Assembly: GCA_964629875.1 (NCBI GenBank)
Contig: CAZVRK010000009.1
Location: 19,725 to 83,724 of the forward strand
Direction of reading: 5' to 3'
DNA from: UBA3495 sp964629875
GTDB taxonomy: Bacteria > Chloroflexota > Dehalococcoidia > Lucifugimonadales > UBA3495
Length of the DNA: 64,000 nucleotides
Part shown: positions 58,662-64,000 of the stretch, piece by piece
How the letters are laid out: every line of letters starts with the position of its first letter
Numbering within the stretch: the stretch's first letter is position 1
The notes under the pieces: model-generated
Seen by the model: the letters and a program-made list of their open reading frames with translations, nothing else
Database searches by the model: none
Told to the model about the DNA's origin: nothing
Translations under genes and position numbers: made by a program

Positions 58662-59951
58662 GTGAAAGCAATAAATATTGGGTTAATGGGTCTTGGTATT
58701 GTTGGGGTTGGTGTTGCTCAACGTCTTCTTGCAGATAATCCCCAAATATCTAATAAGACGGGAAAAGCACTTAATCTAGCCCGTGTTATGGTGCGAGACT
58801 TAAATAAAACTAGAGACATAAAAATATCGCCGGATATTATTACCACTAACCCTGAGGATATATTATCTGACCCGAGCATAGATATTGTAGTAGAGGTTAT
58901 GGGAGGGACGGACCCGGCGAAAAGTCTTATAGTAGAGGCACTTTCACGAGGCAAACATGTTGTCACGGCGAATAAAGAAGTAGTGGCAAAACATGGCCCT
59001 GAATTACATCGTGTAGCTAGGGACAACGGTGTGAGCTTGCTTTATGAGGCCAGTGTGTGTGGTGCTATTCCTATATTGGGCGTCCTAATGAATCCTTTGC
59101 TCTCCAATAGCTTTACAAACGTTCGGGGGATCATTAACGGTACCAGCAATTATATCCTTACGGATATGGCTCATAATAATGCTAACTTTGATATTGCTTT
59201 AAAAGAGGCACAAGATCTCGGATATGCTGAAGCAGACCCGACGAATGATGTAGACGGTTTTGATGCTGTATACAAATTGTCTATATTGGCCTCTTTAGCG
59301 TTCCGATGTAGAGTGTCACCAGATGATGTGTATCGAGAAGGTATAAGAGATCTAAAATCACAAGACTTTCAATATGCAAGCGAATTAGGTTATGTAATTA
59401 AGTGTTTAGCAGTAGCGGACAGAACAGGAAGTGCGATTCAGGCCAGGGTTTATCCTGCCTTGATACCTGCGGAGAATATGGTAGCTAAAGTCGACGGTGT
59501 TTATAATGCGGTCGAAGTGTCTGGAGACTTATGTGGGCAAGTGTTACTTCATGGCTTAGGTGCAGGTCGAGAGCCTACTGCTAGTGCTGTTTTGGGGGAT
59601 GTAATACAGATTGCTAGCCAGATGTCAAAAGACGGCCTGAGGTCACAGTTTGACTATCTAGAAAACACATACAGCGTAATGTCCATTGATGATCTAGAGA
59701 CTAGGTATTATATAAGATTAGTAGTGACTGATACGGCCGGTGTATTAGCCCAAATTGCAGAGATCTTAGGAGCTAGGGCAATTAGCATAGCTTCAGTCCT
59801 TCAAAAGGACACTTTTCCGGAAGAACAGAAAGCTGAGTTGGTTATAACTACGCATCCAGCTTATGAAGCTTCTGTTCAGAAAGCCTTATCGGAAGTACAT
59901 GAACTACAAGTTGTCAGCGACATTAGTAACGTTATTAGAATTGAGGCTTAG
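58662..59951 (+). CDS. hom: homoserine dehydrogenase
   Basis: 429 aa from a GTG. The NAD(P) loop is GLMGLGIVGVGVAQRLL near the N-terminus. Catalytic domain: VTANKEVVAKHG, YEASVCGAIPI, INGTSNYILTDM and EADPTNDVDGFDA. The C-terminal ACT domain (RYYIRLVVTDTAGVLAQIAEILG) is for feedback control, usually by threonine. It reduces aspartate semialdehyde to homoserine. The next gene is thrC; thrB is not in the window. No clear ribosome-binding site before the GTG. Confidence 0.96.
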   Translation: MKAINIGLMGLGIVGVGVAQRLLADNPQISNKTGKALNLARVMVRDLNKTRDIKISPDIITTNPEDILSDPSIDIVVEVMGGTDPAKSLIVEALSRGKHVVTANKEVVAKHGPELHRVARDNGVSLLYEASVCGAIPILGVLMNPLLSNSFTNVRGIINGTSNYILTDMAHNNANFDIALKEAQDLGYAEADPTNDVDGFDAVYKLSILASLAFRCRVSPDDVYREGIRDLKSQDFQYASELGYVIKCLAVADRTGSAIQARVYPALIPAENMVAKVDGVYNAVEVSGDLCGQVLLHGLGAGREPTASAVLGDVIQIASQMSKDGLRSQFDYLENTYSVMSIDDLETRYYIRLVVTDTAGVLAQIAEILGARAISIASVLQKDTFPEEQKAELVITTHPAYEASVQKALSEVHELQVVSDISNVIRIEA

Positions 59952-60030
59952 TATATAAGCATTGTTAGATCTGAGGTTTGCTTATTAAATGCGGTATAGC
60001 ACTATCAATACTACTTACAAAGATTATTAG

Positions 60031-61089
60031 ATGAGTTCAGGAGTAATAAAAAAATACTGGGAGCATCTTCCAGTTACTGATAAAACACCTCTTTTAAGTC
60101 TTGGAGAGGGTGATACACCTTTGGTGAAATCCAGCCATATCGGAAAACAGGTAGGCTGCGAAGAACTTTATTTCAAGCTAGAGGGGTGTAATCCTACCGG
60201 CTCTTTTAAGGATCGGGGAATGGTAGTTGCGATGGCTAAAGCACTAGAATCAAAAAGTGTTGCAGTAATGTGCGCTTCTACTGGCAATACTAGTGCTTCC
60301 GCTGCCGCCTACGGAGCTTATTGTGATCTGCCGGTTATGGTATTAATACCGAAGGGTGAAGTGGCCCTAGGTAAATTAGCTCAGGCAATGGCATACGGAG
60401 CCAAAATAGTAATGGTAGATGGTAATTTTGACGCTGCTCTCCAGTTAGTTAGGGAATTTACAGAGCGGCATCAAGTAACCCTGGTTAATTCGGTAAACCC
60501 AAATCGCCTTGAAGGGCAGAAGACAGGAGCTTTCGAAGTCGCCGATGCTTTAGGTGATGCTCCAGATTATATGTTCATACCTGTTGGAAACGCAGGAAAT
60601 ATCACGGCATACTGGAGAGGATTCAAGGAATACAAGGATCTTGGGAAAACTGCCACACTTCCGAGGATGATGGGTTTTCAAGCGGCAGGAGCTGCTCCAA
60701 TAGTCATTGGTGAAGTAGTGTCTAATCCGCAGACTATAGCATCTGCAATAAGGATAGGTAATCCGGCTAGTTGGGAATATGCTTTAAATGCCCGTGATGA
60801 ATCTAACGGATCGATAAATTCAGTGACTGACGATGAGATATTAGATGCGTATCGTATGTTGGCATCCAAGGAAGGTATATTTGGTGAACCTGCGTCTGCC
60901 GCTTCTGTTGCAGGTTTGTTTAAAGCTACCGCTGAAGGTTTGGACTTGAGTGGGAAAAGAGTAGTATGCGTGATCACAGGGAGCGGACTGAAAGACCCAG
61001 ATCTGGCAGTAAGTAGCATTCAGTCGGAAGCTATCGAAATACCAGCTAATATGGATAGCTTAGAAAAGATTGCATTGAACTTGGGATAA
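60031..61089 (+). CDS. thrC: threonine synthase
   Basis: 352 aa, ATG start. PLP lysine is Lys60 in NPTGSFKDRGMVVAMAKALE, and STGNTSASAAAYGAY, NSVNPNRLEGQKTGAFEV and VGNAGNITAYWRGF match the short, actinobacterial-type ThrC. It converts O-phosphohomoserine to threonine. Downstream of hom by 79 nt, which supports the threonine role. A second, divergent threonine-synthase-like gene lies at 46942-48231. Confidence 0.95.
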   Translation: MSSGVIKKYWEHLPVTDKTPLLSLGEGDTPLVKSSHIGKQVGCEELYFKLEGCNPTGSFKDRGMVVAMAKALESKSVAVMCASTGNTSASAAAYGAYCDLPVMVLIPKGEVALGKLAQAMAYGAKIVMVDGNFDAALQLVREFTERHQVTLVNSVNPNRLEGQKTGAFEVADALGDAPDYMFIPVGNAGNITAYWRGFKEYKDLGKTATLPRMMGFQAAGAAPIVIGEVVSNPQTIASAIRIGNPASWEYALNARDESNGSINSVTDDEILDAYRMLASKEGIFGEPASAASVAGLFKATAEGLDLSGKRVVCVITGSGLKDPDLAVSSIQSEAIEIPANMDSLEKIALNLG

Positions 61090-61114
61090 TATCTAACATG
61101 CGCGGCGAGGTAAT

Positions 61115-61669
61115 ATTAGTCAAGAACAGATAACAAGGGCAGTTTTGTCTATCCTGGAAGCAGTAGGTGAGGATCCTAGTAGGGAAGGCTTGTTGGGAAC
61201 ACCATCGCGCGTGTCGGAGATGTACTCTGAATTATTTTCCGGTATTGGGAAGGATGCTTCCAGCGAAATTGATGCTATATTTGATGAAAATTATACAGAT
61301 CCTGTGGTACTGAATGGACTTAGATTTCACTCTATTTGTGAACACCACTTGCTACCCTTTTTTGGACAGGCCGATCTTGTATACATCCCAAATGGAAAGA
61401 TTGCTGGTATTAGTAAGCTGGTCCGGTGTCTTGATGTATTAAGTCGTAGGCCGCAGGTTCAAGAACGGCTGACTTCTCAGTGGATAGATGCGGTATTAGA
61501 TAAACTTTCTCCTAGTACGGTGGCCGTAAGGCTGCAAGCGGAACATTTGTGTATGTCGATAAGAGGTGTGGAAAAACCAGGTACTTTAATGACTACAACG
61601 GCTTTTCGTGGAGATCTTAGGAACGACGGGATAGGAAAAGTAGAGTTGTTGAGATTGTTGGCAGGATAG
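61115..61669 (+). CDS. folE: GTP cyclohydrolase I (probable ATT start)
   Basis: 184 aa if it begins at the ATT at 61115. In this frame the protein is SQEQITRAVLSILEAVGEDP onward, the normal FolE helix start. No ATG, GTG or TTG occurs between the frame's upstream stop (61094) and a TTG at 61145 that would cut off this helix. GCGAGG lies 4 nt before the ATT. Zinc and active-site blocks are SICEHHLLPFFGQADLVYI and LQAEHLCMSIRGVEKPG. It makes dihydroneopterin triphosphate, the first pteridine for folate. Downstream of thrC by 26 nt. Confidence 0.88.
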   Translation: MSQEQITRAVLSILEAVGEDPSREGLLGTPSRVSEMYSELFSGIGKDASSEIDAIFDENYTDPVVLNGLRFHSICEHHLLPFFGQADLVYIPNGKIAGISKLVRCLDVLSRRPQVQERLTSQWIDAVLDKLSPSTVAVRLQAEHLCMSIRGVEKPGTLMTTTAFRGDLRNDGIGKVELLRLLAG

Positions 61670-61676
61670 GCAACGA

Positions 61677-62654
61677 ATGGAAATTACTAAGATACTAGAG
61701 ATTAAAGATGCTCATGAAGTTTGGAGTAAGTTGCTGGAATCTTGCCCTGAGAACACGGTTTATCTTACTCCGGAATGGCAGGAGACATGGTGGTCTTCTT
61801 TTGGTCAGGACAAGGAGATGGCTGGATTTTATATTCAAGGAGCAAGCGGGGCCATTGGAATTGCCTCACTATCAAAACAACAAGACACTATATCTCTACT
61901 GGGGAATTCTGAGACATTTGATTATAACGATTTTATTATTGCACCGGGATACGAAAAAGAGTTTTTTGAAACCGTATTAGATCATTTGGAATCAGAAGAC
62001 TTTAATCGTCTAGAACTATACTCACTTAGGGAATCATCGCCTACGTTGTTCTATCTTCCTCAACTGGCTCGAGATCGAGGCTACACTGTAGATATATCTG
62101 AAGAGGACGTAGTTCCAGGATTGGAACTACCCCAAGAATGGGACTTATATGTGGCTTCACTGTCCAGGAAGGATAGACATGAATTACGGCGCAAATTTAG
62201 GCGGTTAGAATCGTTACCGTCCTGGAGATGGTACATTGTCGAGGATCAAGATTCTGTTTTAAGCCATGTAGATGAGTTTCTTAGATTAATGCGATTGAGC
62301 GCAATAGAGAAATCCGAATATATGAATGCTGAGCGGGAAATATTCTTTCGACATATTACTAAAACCATGGCTTCCTTGGGTTTGATTAAACTGTTTTTCT
62401 TGGAAATTGATGGCCTAAACGTAGCTTCGAGCTTATGTTTTGATTACGGTAGATCAAGACTCTTATATAACAGTGGATATGATCCTGAGGCCAGTTATTA
62501 TAGTGTGGGATTATTAATGACTGCCTTGTGTATAAAGGATGCTATTAATCTCGAATTCCAATATTTCGATTTTCTACGTGGATCTGAGCCTTATAAATAT
62601 CATTTAGGAGGAGTCAACCACGATATATTTAGTATGGTGATAAGATCATTGTGA
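61677..62654 (+). CDS. GNAT/FemAB-like acyltransferase (BcsL/CelD-type)
   Basis: 325 aa. Starts with MEITKILEIKDAHEVWSKLL and has the two-domain pattern of FemAB-like acetyltransferases, with PEWQETWWSSFG in the first and YLxxGLIKLFFLEIDGLNVASSLCFDYG in the second. YNSGYDPEASYYSVGLLMTALCIKDA ends the fold. The C-terminal FDFLRGSEPYKYHLGG is typical for the CelD/BcsL acyltransferases of polysaccharide and lipid modification. It overlaps the glycosyltransferase by 4 bp, so the two probably modify the same envelope molecule. It begins 7 nt after folE. Confidence 0.8.
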   Translation: MEITKILEIKDAHEVWSKLLESCPENTVYLTPEWQETWWSSFGQDKEMAGFYIQGASGAIGIASLSKQQDTISLLGNSETFDYNDFIIAPGYEKEFFETVLDHLESEDFNRLELYSLRESSPTLFYLPQLARDRGYTVDISEEDVVPGLELPQEWDLYVASLSRKDRHELRRKFRRLESLPSWRWYIVEDQDSVLSHVDEFLRLMRLSAIEKSEYMNAEREIFFRHITKTMASLGLIKLFFLEIDGLNVASSLCFDYGRSRLLYNSGYDPEASYYSVGLLMTALCIKDAINLEFQYFDFLRGSEPYKYHLGGVNHDIFSMVIRSL

Positions 62655-63853
62655 TACCACGTAGAGTAGCTCTAATAAGTTTTCATGCATGTCCGTTAGC
62701 CTCGCCTGGAGAAGGCAAATCGGGAGGCATGAACGTATATGTATCGCAATTATCACGGAGTTTGCACAAATTAGGCATAGAAGTAGATATATTCACACGA
62801 GATCACCATGGTTCCCATATAGCATGTGATGTTGATCTAGATGGTGTGAGGGTTATTCATCTTCCTGGTGGCGATGTCGATGCATCAATGGATGAGTTAT
62901 TTGGATTTTTACCAGAATTCTTGGTGAATATGCGTAACTTTGTCGGAAGAAACCAGATTAATTATGGAGCTGTTCATTCGCATTATTGGTTATCGGGCTG
63001 GATTGGCCGGTTATTTGCGCAGGAGATTAAGGTAAATCATGTGATTACTTTTCACACTCTTTCGTTGATTAAAATGCAATCAAGGCCTGGAGAGTTTGAG
63101 ACTTTACAACGCCAGGATACGGAGCGGGAGTTAATTTCCGATACTCGATCCATCGTAGCATTTAGCCCTCATGAACGGGATGCTATGGCACGGTTATACG
63201 GCGCAAATTCGGATCATATAAATTTAGTGCCATGTGGGGTTGATTTAGGAACGTTCAAACCGATCAGTCGTGAAGTGTCTCGAGGGAATTTGGGATTAAA
63301 CGGAGATAAAGTACTGCTGTATGTGGGTAGAATAGAGTCTTTAAAAGGACTAGATTTACTGGTTCATACTGCAGCACAAATTCGAAATGTTGATGATATT
63401 GATGGGATGAAGGTTGTGGTAGTTGGTGGCGACGACGGGAAAAGCCATGAATTAGACCGAATAAAAAAGCTAACTCAAGAATTAAATGTCAGTAATATTT
63501 TTGACTTTGTTGGTCGTGTAGATCAAGATGAACTGCCTATGTATTATAGTGCTGCGGATGTATGTGTAGTACCGTCTTTTTATGAGAGTTTTGGGCTTGC
63601 TGCATTGGAATCTATGGCGTGCGGTACTCCTGTCGTCGCCTCGCGTGTTGGGGGTCTTTCAACTGTTGTGAAACATGGTAGCACTGGATATTTGCAATCC
63701 TGGAGATGTCCGGAAGCATTTGCAAATTCTGTTGAAATGATAATGTCGAGTCAGAATCTGAGAGATAGTATGGGAATAGCTGCTAGGAATCAAGCTGAGA
63801 CGCTAGGCTGGGATAATGTTGCAAATCATATGATCGATATTTACGGCATATAG
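62651..63853 (+). CDS. GT4-family glycosyltransferase (MshA / sucrose synthase-like)
   Basis: 400 aa from a GTG that overlaps the previous stop (GTGA). GT-B fold: the N-terminal domain has GGMNVYVSQLSRSLHKLGIEVDIFTRD. The nucleotide domain has LLYVGRIESLKGLDLLV and the E-x7-E motif YESFGLAALESMACGTPVV. The opening HACPLASPGEGKSGGMN is seen in MshA, which attaches GlcNAc to inositol-phosphate, and in sucrose-phosphate synthases. With the FemAB-like partner, a cell-envelope glycolipid role is also likely. Substrate not determined. Confidence 0.88.
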   Translation: MIPRRVALISFHACPLASPGEGKSGGMNVYVSQLSRSLHKLGIEVDIFTRDHHGSHIACDVDLDGVRVIHLPGGDVDASMDELFGFLPEFLVNMRNFVGRNQINYGAVHSHYWLSGWIGRLFAQEIKVNHVITFHTLSLIKMQSRPGEFETLQRQDTERELISDTRSIVAFSPHERDAMARLYGANSDHINLVPCGVDLGTFKPISREVSRGNLGLNGDKVLLYVGRIESLKGLDLLVHTAAQIRNVDDIDGMKVVVVGGDDGKSHELDRIKKLTQELNVSNIFDFVGRVDQDELPMYYSAADVCVVPSFYESFGLAALESMACGTPVVASRVGGLSTVVKHGSTGYLQSWRCPEAFANSVEMIMSSQNLRDSMGIAARNQAETLGWDNVANHMIDIYGI

Positions 63854-63887
63854 GCCCTCCAAAAATTATATATTGCAAGGACGGCTA

Positions 63888-64000
63888 ATGCTCTTAAAAA
63901 ACGCTGCACGTCATATACGGACCACTCTAATAGCTGGATTATTGACTATATTGCCTATAGGCGTAACGATATTTGTCCTTAAATTCTTCTTCGAGTTATT
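63888..64000 (+). CDS. DUF502 family membrane protein, N-terminal part
   Basis: 37 codons before the window ends. GCAAGGACGG lies 7-10 nt before the ATG. The protein begins with a short basic region (KNAARHIRTT) and a membrane helix, IAGLLTILPIGVTIFVLKFF, which is the opening pattern of DUF502 membrane proteins. Function unknown in the family; it follows the glycosyltransferase by 34 nt. Confidence 0.75.
   Translation, partial: MLLKNAARHIRTTLIAGLLTILPIGVTIFVLKFFFEL

Noticed and set aside
61145..61669. folE starting at TTG 61145
   Set aside because: It would remove about ten residues of the conserved N-terminal helix that continue in frame upstream; kept only as an alternative.
1..64000. tRNA, rRNA, CRISPR array, transposase or integrase
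   Set aside because: I looked for T-loop GTTCGA contexts, direct-repeat arrays and DDE/tyrosine recombinase motifs and found none that hold up; isolated TTCGAATC strings near 20301 and 41308 lack cloverleaf arms.

Overview
This window reads as one contiguous, gene-dense bacterial chromosome segment. I see no rRNA, tRNA, insertion sequence, phage gene or CRISPR array. The gene set suggests a marine member of the Chloroflexota, most like the SAR202 group / Dehalococcoidia. The evidence is indirect: a solute-binding lipoprotein with an acidic/valine-rich linker after its lipobox, CaiB/BaiF and VOC enzymes, an F420:NADPH oxidoreductase-like gene, nickel superoxide dismutase, actinobacterial-type RpiB, a CysO-like sulfur carrier, and AT-leaning codon use. 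The taxonomic call is inference.

Layout. 1-5 kb: start of sucC, then hflC-hflK and ftsH (membrane proteolysis). 5-17 kb: mostly single catabolic or uncharacterised genes, including asparaginase-like, CaiB/BaiF CoA-transferase, cupin, gamma-carbonic anhydrase, a PEP-mutase-family lyase, PIG-L deacetylase, F420 oxidoreductase-like, HAD, alcohol dehydrogenase and RpiB. 17-20 kb: an acVLRF1/Vms1-type peptidyl-tRNA hydrolase followed by MutS2, a pairing that points to ribosome rescue. 20-27.7 kb: a collagen-like/pentapeptide lipoprotein, enoyl-CoA hydratase, MBL hydrolase, RmuC, malic enzyme, IlvD and NiSOD. 27.7-36.3 kb: a leftward operon running regulator - siroheme decarboxylase (AhbA-AhbB fusion) - precorrin-2 dehydrogenase - hemA - hemC - cobA/hemD - hemB - hemL. 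It covers glutamyl-tRNA to didecarboxysiroheme, which suggests the siroheme-dependent heme route. 36.4-39.4 kb: two VOC genes with aroK and aroB. 39.5-45 kb: a ThDP enzyme, an orphan solute-binding lipoprotein, TauE/SafE and a small membrane protein. 45-48.3 kb: tgt, and a leftward threonine-synthase-like / NIL-domain / CysO-like operon. 48.5-53.3 kb: antiporter, ABM protein, BioD/DRTGG protein, pentapeptide protein, a UGA-containing SelW-like selenoprotein, and a MaoC pair. 53.5-64 kb: glyA, rpsF-ssb-rpsR, a PpiC-type foldase, hom-thrC-folE, a FemAB-like acyltransferase, a GT4 glycosyltransferase and the start of a DUF502 gene.

Most notable points: a selenoprotein whose Sec codon (UGA) sits in a CxxU motif and is followed by a plausible SECIS hairpin; a possible ribosome-quality-control pair; the AhbAB-containing tetrapyrrole operon; a CysO-NIL-PLP enzyme operon beside a second, conventional threonine synthase; a folE whose only sensible full-length start is ATT; and a 37-bp perfect inverted repeat between hflC and sucC. 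Many intergenic spaces carry clear sigma70-like promoters (TTGACA-like, 17-18 nt, TATAAT-like) and long symmetric terminators.
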